From IMG/VR virus record IMGVR_UViG_3300043409_000785, positions 1-64,000 of that record: a DNA stretch of 64,000 nucleotides. One strand, given 5' to 3'. Made by a program: the position numbers and the translations under genes. Positions 56,602-64,000 of the stretch are shown piece by piece. This DNA comes from a virus. The notes beneath the pieces were generated by a model. The model ran no database searches and was not told where the DNA came from. It saw nothing but the letters and a program-made list of their open reading frames with translations. The stretch's first letter is position 1. Each line of letters begins with the position of its first letter.

Positions 56602-56637
56602 ATAAAACGGCCCGACCTATGAAGGTATCGAGCCGTT
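56602..56637 (-). terminator. Terminator between 56656 and 56584 genes
   Basis: Minus strand AACGGC (56637-56632) / GCCGTT (56611-56606) then TTTATTTT. Confidence 0.75.
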
Positions 56638-56655
56638 CATGCCGAGCAACTGCGC

Positions 56656-57285
56656 TTAGTCAGCAGTGCTACCAGCAGCGGCTTGGACAGCAGCCAATCG
56701 GTTCAGCTCTTCACGGGTCAACTGAGGCAAAACATCCAAAGAAAATTCTTTGGCCCAGTTGCTTTCCACTTTCGTAGTGCCTTCTTTGCGATTGCGTACC
56801 GTGCGAATGTTCAAGAATTTGCGAGAGTCCAGTTCACGGTAAATGCAGTAAGGAACGTGGAAACCATCATCAGTAACTTCACCAAAGGGCACAAATTTCT
56901 TGATCGTACCAAGATATTCATTGGCTACAGTAATGACCTCACCCTGAAGATCCTTCTTCTTGGGATCCAGGTTGGTAATGCGAAGGCGTACCAATTTCAT
57001 CTGGGTATCCCGCATGTACTGTCGCAGGCTTGGAGTTTTTGCTGCGGGCTGTTGTTCAATCAACGGATTGACAATTTGCACGGGCTTTTCCAGATCAGGC
57101 TTTACTGCATCAACACCATTCATCTTTTCCTGAATGCGCTTCTTAAGCGTTTCTAAGCTGATGTTGTTTGAGTAGCTGATGCCCATGACCGTAGCCCGTT
57201 GTTTGAGCATAGTCAGCTGATCAATTTGTAGATCATCAGTGTCAGTGTCAACAGTGTCTGCAGAGAGGGTTTGATCGTCGCTCAT
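56656..57285 (-). CDS. Head-completion-type protein with SAP-like N-terminus
   Basis: 209 residues from 57285 (motif-type AACCAAGGAATAAAT upstream, 57303-57293). Residues ~20-60 ('LQIDQLTMLKQRATVMGISYSNNISLETLKKRIQEKM') look like a SAP/HeH helix-extension-helix domain. The C-terminal ~110 residues are a conserved beta domain ('LRITNLDPKKKDLQGEVITVANEYLG'). Lying directly downstream of the capsid gene, it is a head or neck protein candidate. Confidence 0.7.
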   Translation of the reverse strand: MSDDQTLSADTVDTDTDDLQIDQLTMLKQRATVMGISYSNNISLETLKKRIQEKMNGVDAVKPDLEKPVQIVNPLIEQQPAAKTPSLRQYMRDTQMKLVRLRITNLDPKKKDLQGEVITVANEYLGTIKKFVPFGEVTDDGFHVPYCIYRELDSRKFLNIRTVRNRKEGTTKVESNWAKEFSLDVLPQLTREELNRLAAVQAAAGSTAD

Positions 57286-57302
57286 GTATTTATTCCTTGG
57301 TT

Positions 57303-57339
57303 CAAAATTGGGTAGCAAAGTATTTCTACTTTGCTACCC
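57303..57339 (-). terminator. Strong terminator after capsid gene
   Basis: Thirteen perfect pairs GGGTAGCAAAGTA (57310-57322) / TACTTTGCTACCC (57327-57339), tetraloop GAAA on the minus strand, then AATTTTG. Confidence 0.9.
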
Positions 57340-57347
57340 AGACTGGG

Positions 57348-58811
57348 TTAGATGGGGGCAACTGTTTTGACAACTGCAATGCGCTCGGGGCGTTTGATGA
57401 GCACCCCGTAGTACCACTTGATAGAGCTGAAACCAGTCTCACCGTAAGGATCGGTTTTGTCAGCCGTTTCCTTGCCAGGCATCTTGGTCATGACCGAGAA
57501 TTTCACGCTCTTGCCATCAGTTTGGAAACCAATAGTGGTGAAGGAATCATCACCGATGACCAGCATAGGGTACACATCGTAGCGTTCAACACCAGCCACC
57601 GTGGAGGTGCGGTAACCGGGGTTGTCATCTACTGCAGCACCCGCACCAGCCCAGTGTAGCATTTCAGGAACCTGGATGATGTGGAAAGCGTCCACCATAC
57701 CGATTTCACCGTTCAGTACCGTGCCCGCATCAGCATAATGCTGGACAGCGATAAAAGCTTTCTCACCAAACAAGTCCGTCATGGCTTTAACCACTGGCAC
57801 CAGCTCAGAGCCAATGTACATGATGCGGCCAGCAGGGATGGTCTTGGTATCCGTCAACCGAGAACCAGTAATCACCGTGGTTTGTTTGGGAGTCCGGTTG
57901 TCCGTCAGGGTTTGATCCAGGCGCATAAAGTTGCGGTAGTTCACCACAGACGCTGGGATCTCCGGGGATACACCAGCCACAGCTGGAACAACTTCGCCAG
58001 TGATCTCACCAGCCACCGTAGCAGCACCCGCAAAAATCACCGTACCAGCAGCAGCCAGCAGGTCTTTTTGCAGCACAGCTTCTGTCAGCTGGACAGCACC
58101 GCTCATCAGCTCACGGCTGAGGTGATCCATCAGCATATCATCCGAGTCAAAGTCCATGGACTCTTGGTTGAACTCAGTGAAGAAACCAAACTTGTGGATG
58201 GAACCTTCTCGCTGGACACGGGTAAAGCCAACACGGTTAACTCGACCACCATTCTCGCCAAGGACTGGCAATTTACCCGTGATGGTGCCAATATCTTTGG
58301 ACGAACCGTACAGGTTACCAGAACCTTGGCGAACAGTAGCATCTGGGTACTTGGCCACAACAGCAGCAGCTTGTGCTTGAGTAGCAGCACTCAGATCCGT
58401 TTTACTGGTAGTCACAGTCCAAGGAGAAGCAGAACCAGACTTCACAGCCACACCGGCCTGGATGGCATTGATTGCTGCAGCAGCAGCTGTTGCAGTAGCT
58501 TCAACAGCAAAAGTCTCAACTTGGTTTGCCAGCGTAACAAAATACTGAGAAGTCGAGATCGTTGCACCAGCAGCATCAATACCTTGATCGTTGACGTTGC
58601 GGTTATCAAGCATCGGGATGTATTCATACACCTTGATGGTCTTGCCGTAGTTCTTAGGCATGTTTGTGACCGAAGCCAGTGGCATGAAGAACTGCTCTTT
58701 ACGGGCAGTGATGATAGCCTTCTTCAGATAGAAGAAGGTGTTCATCTGGTCGGAACCGGCACCGTCGATACTCGACTTTTGGCCATCGGCAGGGGCGTTG
58801 TAATTCAGCAT
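57348..58811 (-). CDS. Major capsid protein (N4 gp56-like)
   Basis: 487 residues, HK97-type by family. '[24 protein letters not shown]' (N-arm), '[49 protein letters not shown]' (E-loop and spine helix) and the '[19 protein letters not shown]' and '[29 protein letters not shown]' P-domain segments are typical of N4 gp56. An Ala-rich stretch (~105-120) is an inserted loop. Usual order portal - gp58 - gp57 - capsid is preserved. Confidence 0.9.
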   Translation of the reverse strand: MLNYNAPADGQKSSIDGAGSDQMNTFFYLKKAIITARKEQFFMPLASVTNMPKNYGKTIKVYEYIPMLDNRNVNDQGIDAAGATISTSQYFVTLANQVETFAVEATATAAAAAINAIQAGVAVKSGSASPWTVTTSKTDLSAATQAQAAAVVAKYPDATVRQGSGNLYGSSKDIGTITGKLPVLGENGGRVNRVGFTRVQREGSIHKFGFFTEFNQESMDFDSDDMLMDHLSRELMSGAVQLTEAVLQKDLLAAAGTVIFAGAATVAGEITGEVVPAVAGVSPEIPASVVNYRNFMRLDQTLTDNRTPKQTTVITGSRLTDTKTIPAGRIMYIGSELVPVVKAMTDLFGEKAFIAVQHYADAGTVLNGEIGMVDAFHIIQVPEMLHWAGAGAAVDDNPGYRTSTVAGVERYDVYPMLVIGDDSFTTIGFQTDGKSVKFSVMTKMPGKETADKTDPYGETGFSSIKWYYGVLIKRPERIAVVKTVAPI

Positions 58812-58823
58812 GAAATTTTCTCT

Positions 58824-59897
58824 TTAAACACGGTTGTTCATGTGCTTGAGGAATTCATCATCACTCATGGAAAGAGGATTGACGAAAGCCTCAGCTTTAC
58901 GGGGAGTGCTGCGGGTTGGGGCAGCAGCATTGGCTTTGTCACCATTGGCCACTTGTGGCTTGGGTACAGCAGCACGGGTAATGACGGGAGTCGGATTGGT
59001 TTTTGGAACCAAATCAGCAAAGGCATTTGCCTCCACCATCTTGTCACCTACAGCTTTGTAGGCATGCAGAAATGGTGTATTCGGTGCAATAGTTCCCAGA
59101 ATACGTTGACGTTCCACTTCAGTCGCAATGCGGTCATAGATACCGCCCTCACGTTGCTGGTGGATCAGTGTCAAGTATTCAGGATTCTTCCACAAGATTT
59201 CCTTGCTGGCCTGATCCCAAGTATTGTGAACGGTGTTTAGCGTTGCTTTGCCTTCTGGATTGGAACTAAGGTCGTCCAGAACATTGCGAAAGCTTGCCTC
59301 TTCATCCGTTACCTTGTGATTGCCTTCACGGTAAGTCGGTTCGACAGTGGTATCAATATCCATTGGATCAATACCAGCATCCTTAATCAGCTTTTTAATA
59401 GCCTCAGGGTTCTTCTTTTCCAGATCAATCAGGTAAGAAAGTTTGCCCTCATCGAGCAAGCCATTGTTTTCCAACATCATCAGCACCTTACGGTGCGGAG
59501 CAATATCTTGCATCTTACGGGTGTAGTTAGCACCCTTCTGCATGAGTTGAACAGCTTCATTGATGTCCCGAAGTTCAATGGTTTTACCATTGGCTTGGAA
59601 CGGAGTCATCACCTGTTTGTAGAACGCCTCATAATCCACAGCTGCTGGCTGTTCTGCGGGTTTCTCTTCCGGCTTGGAACCAACAGAAGAAGAATCAATA
59701 CCTTCCTTCTTTGGTTCGGCCACAGGAGTGGCAGCTTCAATTTGAGCAGTGGGAGTCTCAGCGACTTCTTCAACAGGTGTAACAACGTCTTCAACTGCAG
59801 TCTTATCAACTGGTTCAACAATTTCACCATCTTCGGGGGGAGATTGCATGTTCATAATGTCTTCATCAGACATTGCCAACAGATCAGCACCGTCCAT
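58824..59897 (-). CDS. N4 gp57-like head assembly protein
   Basis: 357 residues. Acidic, Pro/Glu-rich N-terminus (~1-85), then 'FQANGKTIELRDINEAVQLMQKGANYTRKMQDI' and helical segments, and a C-terminal 'NPLSMSDDEFLKHMNNRV'. This layout, just before the capsid gene, is that of a scaffolding protein; in N4-like genomes it is often labelled tape measure, but the head-cluster position favours scaffold. Its N-terminus contains the similar 'LLAMSDEDIMNM'. Confidence 0.75.
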   Translation of the reverse strand: MDGADLLAMSDEDIMNMQSPPEDGEIVEPVDKTAVEDVVTPVEEVAETPTAQIEAATPVAEPKKEGIDSSSVGSKPEEKPAEQPAAVDYEAFYKQVMTPFQANGKTIELRDINEAVQLMQKGANYTRKMQDIAPHRKVLMMLENNGLLDEGKLSYLIDLEKKNPEAIKKLIKDAGIDPMDIDTTVEPTYREGNHKVTDEEASFRNVLDDLSSNPEGKATLNTVHNTWDQASKEILWKNPEYLTLIHQQREGGIYDRIATEVERQRILGTIAPNTPFLHAYKAVGDKMVEANAFADLVPKTNPTPVITRAAVPKPQVANGDKANAAAPTRSTPRKAEAFVNPLSMSDDEFLKHMNNRV

Positions 59898-60229
59898 TAT
59901 TCAGCTCCTTCCTGACGAAGTTCTTCAATAGCAACTTCGATCTGGGGAATCTCATTATTGGCAGTGTTGCCCATTTGAACAACAACAGACAGGAATCGAC
60001 GGAGATGACCAGCAGCTTGAGCCAAAGCCAGGGCATCAGCACGCTGTTCAGTAGTCAAAGCTGGATCAGCAGAGGACTGAGCATAACGAGCGCATTCTTC
60101 AACACAAAAGTCTTTCAGGATCAGTTGTTTGAATTCACGGTTGTCACTCAGCTTGAGTGCCATATCCCGACGAGCTGCCAGTTGTTTGGCAGTTTGCAAT
60201 TGTTTTTCGAGAGCGAGGACTTCTGACAT
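59897..60229 (-). CDS. N4 gp58-like small helical protein
   Basis: 110 residues, all helical and charged ('EVLALEKQLQTAKQLAARRDMALKL', 'ARYAQSSADPALTTEQRADALALAQ'). It shares one base with the next start (stop/start overlap at 59897). It lies between portal and scaffold genes as in N4. Possible portal or scaffold partner. Confidence 0.7.
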   Translation of the reverse strand: MSEVLALEKQLQTAKQLAARRDMALKLSDNREFKQLILKDFCVEECARYAQSSADPALTTEQRADALALAQAAGHLRRFLSVVVQMGNTANNEIPQIEVAIEELRQEGAE

Positions 60230-60276
60230 AGATTGGTCTGTGGGTTGGGTTGATTAAATTGGAACCAAGAAGAAAA

Positions 60277-62460
60277 TTAGTAACTCATTGGTTGTTCTTG
60301 CGAGCTTAGTTTATCACTAAGTTCATTGAAACCAATAGCTGCTGTCAAATCAGGTTGATATTCGCCTTCTTTACGTGGCTTAGTCAATGCTTTAGTAATC
60401 TCTAAGTTCTGATTACCACGAGCTTGTCCACCTTGCTTTTGCAATTCACGAGCATGCTTGGTGCCAGTTTCTTGTTCAACGTAGTTCAAGTCATTGATGT
60501 CTTTCTTGGAACCAGCTTCTTCTGCTTTTGCTTGGTTCAAAGCAATCTCAGACTGCACTTTGGCAATCTCTGCTTTCTTCAGTGCTATCTCAAGCTGTGC
60601 CAATTCCTGTTGTACTGGATCAGGCTCTGGCTTGTAGGTACGCAACTTATGGGCAAGTGCAGGCATTCTTTTGAGAGAAGCAATCTCAGCCAAGATGGTC
60701 ATGGAAATAGCTGGATCTCCTTTTGGTCCCATAGTCTGAAGCATGAAAGACAAGTCCTTGGCCTTGGCATCATCCACCTCGGCTGTGGAAATATCCACCT
60801 TGAAATCAAAGTTTCCTTTCAAGTCTTCCCGTTTGACAGTGACAAACTCATCATTGGTAATCCGTACCGTCTCTTCTTCAGACAGGAAAGCTGCATTCAT
60901 GGCAGCAATTTTGGTACCAATTTCCTCCATGCCTTTAGCCAAACGACGAAGGATAGCCATCTCCCGCTTGGAAGCAGCATCTAACACACCACGAATACCA
61001 GCAGCTACATCACCGTAAGCTTCACCAGAAATACCACCCCCAAAAGATTTCACCCCAGTCAGTGCTTCTGCTTCTTGGTTCTGAAGGTTCAGCATCATGA
61101 AAGCAGACTGAGGCAGCTCTGGATATTTGTGCTCAATCAAACCAGCAGCAGGTGTAAGGTTGGGATTGAACTCATAATCCTGGCCGTTCTCATAACGACG
61201 ACGATTCAAGGGGTCCAGCATTCCCTTAGCAAAGCCTTGCTGGCCATTGGCAGAACGTCCCAGCAAATCAATCATGCCTCTTGAAACAGCTCCCAGAATC
61301 TTTTGGTTGTCTTCCAGCAATTCAGCATCAGGCTCACCGTAAAGCTCACGTTTAATGGGCAGGTATGGCACCACCACATAAGGAAGCTTTTCATCCGGGA
61401 AGGGATTGGTTTCCATGCGGATAATCGTGTCACCAATCCAGGTGACCACGATAGGAACCAAAACGCCATCCCCAGCAATATCGTAGAAGCCCCAATACTC
61501 ATAGGCCACTACCTTCTTGCGAAGAGCATCCTTGAACTGAAAATCAGTTGGGGTGTTGGTTTCGTGCTCTGGATTGGTAATAGGGCTGTTGCCTTCCCAG
61601 TTCACCTTGTCCAGATTTTTGTAGCGGTTAGGTTCCTTGAGTAGTTCTGCCTTGTTAGTTTCAAAGGACTCCACCACAAATAGAGCTTTGTTCAGATCAC
61701 CCTGGCAGGAAGGATCAATGAAAACATTGGCGGGATTCTTGACCTCCACCGTAGGATAATTCTCAATGACCTTTTCTACATCAACTTTCTGCACACCAGA
61801 CTGCACAGCTATCGTAGCTTGCTGGGACTCCAAGTAATAATCCACTGCTGCTTTGACTGCAGGATTAACCATTTCGTTGTACTGACGTGGATTACTTTGT
61901 TGAAGCTCCAAAGCTTGCTGAAGCATTTGCAGTTGCTGCTCATCTTGAATTGGGTAATGCTCATAGACTGGCACATCTTCCTTGATAGTGACCGTCACAC
62001 GCTTCCAGCCAATACGAACAATGCTGGTGCCTTCATCTACTGTAGCCCTAACAAAGTTGTCAATAAACTTGACCTTGTTCATCTTGGTTCTGAATTGCCA
62101 GTTCAACACCAGTTCATTTTGTTTGGCTCCCAGATCATCCTCGTAGGTGACAGGAGATACTTCAAACAATTTATTGGAACCAAGAAATGGCTCTGTCAAC
62201 GCGGAGTAGCGCCATTCAGCTTGTCTGCGAATGAGCTTGGGCTGGACTGAAGAACGCCCCTTTGCCGCAGGAGGCTTGGCTTTACCACGCACAGCAGTGA
62301 GATCATTCCAGCCATTGATGCGGGTGATCTGCAACTGCTGGGCAGGCTTGGCCACTTCCAAGTCACCCTTGAGGGTTTGTAGAGTTGGCTCATTGGCCCA
62401 AGTAGTTAGCTTTTGGGATTGGTTCTCTGCCAGCACGAATTCAATTGGTGTACTTGGCAT
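60277..62460 (-). CDS. Portal protein (N4 gp59-like)
   Basis: 727 residues. '[46 protein letters not shown]' near the N-terminus, '[47 protein letters not shown]' and '[35 protein letters not shown]' are the clip/wing/stem regions of N4-type portals, which form the twelve-subunit DNA gate. A long C-terminal coiled coil ('[37 protein letters not shown]') forms the barrel. Motif copies at 61075 and 62177. Confidence 0.9.
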   Translation of the reverse strand: MPSTPIEFVLAENQSQKLTTWANEPTLQTLKGDLEVAKPAQQLQITRINGWNDLTAVRGKAKPPAAKGRSSVQPKLIRRQAEWRYSALTEPFLGSNKLFEVSPVTYEDDLGAKQNELVLNWQFRTKMNKVKFIDNFVRATVDEGTSIVRIGWKRVTVTIKEDVPVYEHYPIQDEQQLQMLQQALELQQSNPRQYNEMVNPAVKAAVDYYLESQQATIAVQSGVQKVDVEKVIENYPTVEVKNPANVFIDPSCQGDLNKALFVVESFETNKAELLKEPNRYKNLDKVNWEGNSPITNPEHETNTPTDFQFKDALRKKVVAYEYWGFYDIAGDGVLVPIVVTWIGDTIIRMETNPFPDEKLPYVVVPYLPIKRELYGEPDAELLEDNQKILGAVSRGMIDLLGRSANGQQGFAKGMLDPLNRRRYENGQDYEFNPNLTPAAGLIEHKYPELPQSAFMMLNLQNQEAEALTGVKSFGGGISGEAYGDVAAGIRGVLDAASKREMAILRRLAKGMEEIGTKIAAMNAAFLSEEETVRITNDEFVTVKREDLKGNFDFKVDISTAEVDDAKAKDLSFMLQTMGPKGDPAISMTILAEIASLKRMPALAHKLRTYKPEPDPVQQELAQLEIALKKAEIAKVQSEIALNQAKAEEAGSKKDINDLNYVEQETGTKHARELQKQGGQARGNQNLEITKALTKPRKEGEYQPDLTAAIGFNELSDKLSSQEQPMSY

Positions 62461-62463
62461 GAT

Positions 62464-62697
62464 TTACACCCGGTAAGTCGTAAAGGTGTTGGTGCCAGTA
62501 CGGATTGTTTTAAATGATGCCGACCCAGAAGTGCCCACCACCATATTCCCGACAACTGAGTTTCCAGTTGCAAGGGCTACCGTGGCGGTAAAGCTGGCAC
62601 TGGTGTTGACAACAGACCAGCTAATGCCTTCACCAGTACCTATCATAGCCACCCCGGTATTAAATGCAGTTTCCATAACCGTACCCGTAATATGCAT
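62464..62697 (-). CDS. Small beta-rich virion protein, 77 aa
   Basis: Start at 62697 with GGTGA upstream; a longer frame from 62751 would overlap the fibre gene. Thr/Ser/Gly/Val-rich repeats of short strands ('TGTGEGISWSVVNTSASFTATVALATG') suggest a beta-helix or decoration protein. It lies between the fibre and the portal gene, three bases before the latter. Function unknown. Confidence 0.6.
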   Translation of the reverse strand: MHITGTVMETAFNTGVAMIGTGEGISWSVVNTSASFTATVALATGNSVVGNMVVGTSGSASFKTIRTGTNTFTTYRV

Positions 62698-62711
62698 ATC
62701 AGTCACCACGG

Positions 62712-64000
62712 TTAAATAATTGCAGTCCAGCCGGTAACGGCTTTCCACCACACCCTGGAACCTGCAGCCCCGTCCAGCTGGAAGTAAATGGAACCAATTG
62801 ATGCTGCGGAAACGTAACTTGCCACCCCCGCAGCAGTTGGGGCACCAGTGCCTGCGGTCTGAATGGCGGTAGTGCCAGCAGGGCCAAGAGCGGTCGAGTG
62901 AGCAAACACACGGTTGAATTTGTACGCCGTCTGGGTGCCCAGGTTTTGCACATCTGGCGTGTTGGGCCGGAAGTGCCCGTCAGTCTGCAGAATCAAGCCC
63001 CATGTAGTTGAGGTGGTGCCATTACGTGAGTAAATCTCAGCTTGCCCCGCTGCGGTGGAAGCGCCAACGCCCATAAGGTTAATGCCCGCACCGTTAGCTA
63101 GCCCACCATCACGAGCACGAATCAACAGATTTTCTGTGTCATTAAAGTTGGCTTCAAGGTAAGCATGCTTGGTATTGTCTGATCCATTACGTGGATCGTA
63201 CACACGCATACTTGCCCCTGTCAGTTCCACCCGCTTGTAATACTTCTCAGACTGCTCGGAGTAATCAGCAACCAGCAGGGCTTCTCCTTCAGGAATGCTG
63301 ACATCAACAGCATTTTGGCGCAGAGCCACAGATGCTCCTGATACCCGTCTTGTAATTGCCCGGCTGATTGGTTCTTCACCGTCTTCCCCCCACGGCGGGC
63401 GCACGGAGTAAACGACCTTTGAGCGACGAGAGATGGTTCCATACTTGTAGTTTGTGCTGGAGTCCCATGCTCCTTTAGTTGCAGCTTTCGTCGTCTCTAC
63501 CCAGCTACTGTCAACACGGTCAGGCACTTGTCCGGTGCTGGACGAGACGGTGCATGCCCAGTTTTTTCCGGCGTGACTCACAATGTCACTACCGGTTCTC
63601 CACCAGTCGTGCAGCAAGATCAGTGCTTCACCATTGCGCAGGGTCAAACCTTCCGGCTCCAGGTTGTTTGGGTTGCCAAGGGTCAAGTGATTAAGAATCC
63701 CCGACTTACCATAAGCTGCCCGTACATCATCAGTAAAGACTTCTCGAATCAACTGCCCGGTCATGTCAAAAATTTGCAGCAAATGCGAGTGGAGTGGTTG
63801 CCCAAGTCCTCGCAGTACGTAAACGCAGCGTCCATCGCTGGCTACAGCCTGTAGTGGTGTACGTATAGGCCCGCCAGGTTGCAAAGGTGAATACCCGATT
63901 GGTTTCACAGTCAGTGGATCGGATGCTGTCTCTACTTCTTTGCGGTCGTAGATAAACATGTACGGTGCAGTGTCTTCAATAGCTTCAGCGTAGTCATCTG
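62712..64000 (-). CDS. Tail fibre / tailspike, C-terminal part (partial)
   Basis: The frame is open to the window edge, so the N-terminus is missing; at least 429 residues are visible. First comes a beta-rich region ('SDGRCVYVLRGLGQPLHSHLLQIFDMTGQLIREVF') with ligand-recording blade-like repeats, then 'RNGSDNTKHAYLEANFNDTENLLIRARDGG' and a C-terminal 'GLILQTDGHFRPNTPDVQNLGTQTAYKFNRVFAHS', a stretch typical of phage fibre ends just before the tip domain. Likely host recognition. Confidence 0.75.
   Translation of the reverse strand, partial: DDYAEAIEDTAPYMFIYDRKEVETASDPLTVKPIGYSPLQPGGPIRTPLQAVASDGRCVYVLRGLGQPLHSHLLQIFDMTGQLIREVFTDDVRAAYGKSGILNHLTLGNPNNLEPEGLTLRNGEALILLHDWWRTGSDIVSHAGKNWACTVSSSTGQVPDRVDSSWVETTKAATKGAWDSSTNYKYGTISRRSKVVYSVRPPWGEDGEEPISRAITRRVSGASVALRQNAVDVSIPEGEALLVADYSEQSEKYYKRVELTGASMRVYDPRNGSDNTKHAYLEANFNDTENLLIRARDGGLANGAGINLMGVGASTAAGQAEIYSRNGTTSTTWGLILQTDGHFRPNTPDVQNLGTQTAYKFNRVFAHSTALGPAGTTAIQTAGTGAPTAAGVASYVSAASIGSIYFQLDGAAGSRVWWKAVTGWTAII

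Noticed and set aside
57681-59240. 519-codon plus-strand frame opposite the capsid and scaffold genes
   Set aside because: It is antisense to two well-recognised structural genes, has Ser/His/Arg-rich composition typical of shadow frames and no ribosome site.

Overview
This window is most of the genome of an N4-like podovirus (Schitoviridae type). The support is the full N4 gene order: a split T7-type RNA polymerase (RNAP1 7327-8145, RNAP2 8436-9647), a MoxR-type ATPase with its VWA/metallopeptidase partner, rIIA/rIIB-like genes, a Dda-like helicase, an A-family DNA polymerase, the gp42-gp43-gp44-gp45 replication block ending in an N4-type SSB, and then, on the other strand, a giant virion RNA polymerase (4,459 residues), virion proteins, major capsid protein and portal. 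The host is probably a Gram-negative proteobacterium; the sequence does not identify it further. Terminase and much of the tail region are missing, so the window is partial.

Layout. 1-1486 (minus strand) holds late-type genes behind a sigma70-like promoter. In N4 such genes sit at the right genome end, so the window appears to be cut from a circularly permuted or end-joined assembly, with the physical terminus near 1.5-2.0 kb. 2.0-5.5 kb (plus) is the immediate-early region: small one-gene units, each behind a triloop hairpin that matches the N4 virion-RNAP promoter type and often followed by a second hairpin. 5.5-9.6 kb is early/middle: a SLOG protein, a macro-like protein and the two RNAP2-holoenzyme subunits. 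9.8-11.9 kb has small genes and a pseudoknotted noncoding element. 11.9-13.26 kb is a tRNA array (Met, Trp, Thr, Arg, Gly and two odd tRNAs) around a ~590-base noncoding stretch full of long-range helices. 13.5-37.2 kb (plus) is nucleotide metabolism and replication. A bidirectional terminator at 37.24 kb separates it from the late minus-strand block (37.3-64 kb).

How it fits together. The virion polymerase is injected with the DNA and should transcribe the eight hairpin promoters; the early genes include RNAP1 and RNAP2, which in N4 form the middle polymerase; middle genes make the replisome (helicase, primase-like protein, polymerase, SSB, RuvC-like nuclease) and nucleotide enzymes (ThyA, dCTP deaminase/dUTPase, MazG-like NTPase). 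Late genes are probably read by host RNA polymerase.

Most notable observations: (i) a short DNA motif, GAACCAAGGAA and its complement, recurs about 45 times on both strands and in all reading frames; (ii) the early promoter set has its own loop and downstream consensus; (iii) a candidate large ornate RNA lies inside the tRNA array; (iv) the DNA polymerase gene is interrupted by an HNH endonuclease cassette and, separately, carries an in-frame TAG plus six extra bases exactly in its O-helix codons; (v) the virion polymerase has an N-terminal part about 940 residues longer than N4's.
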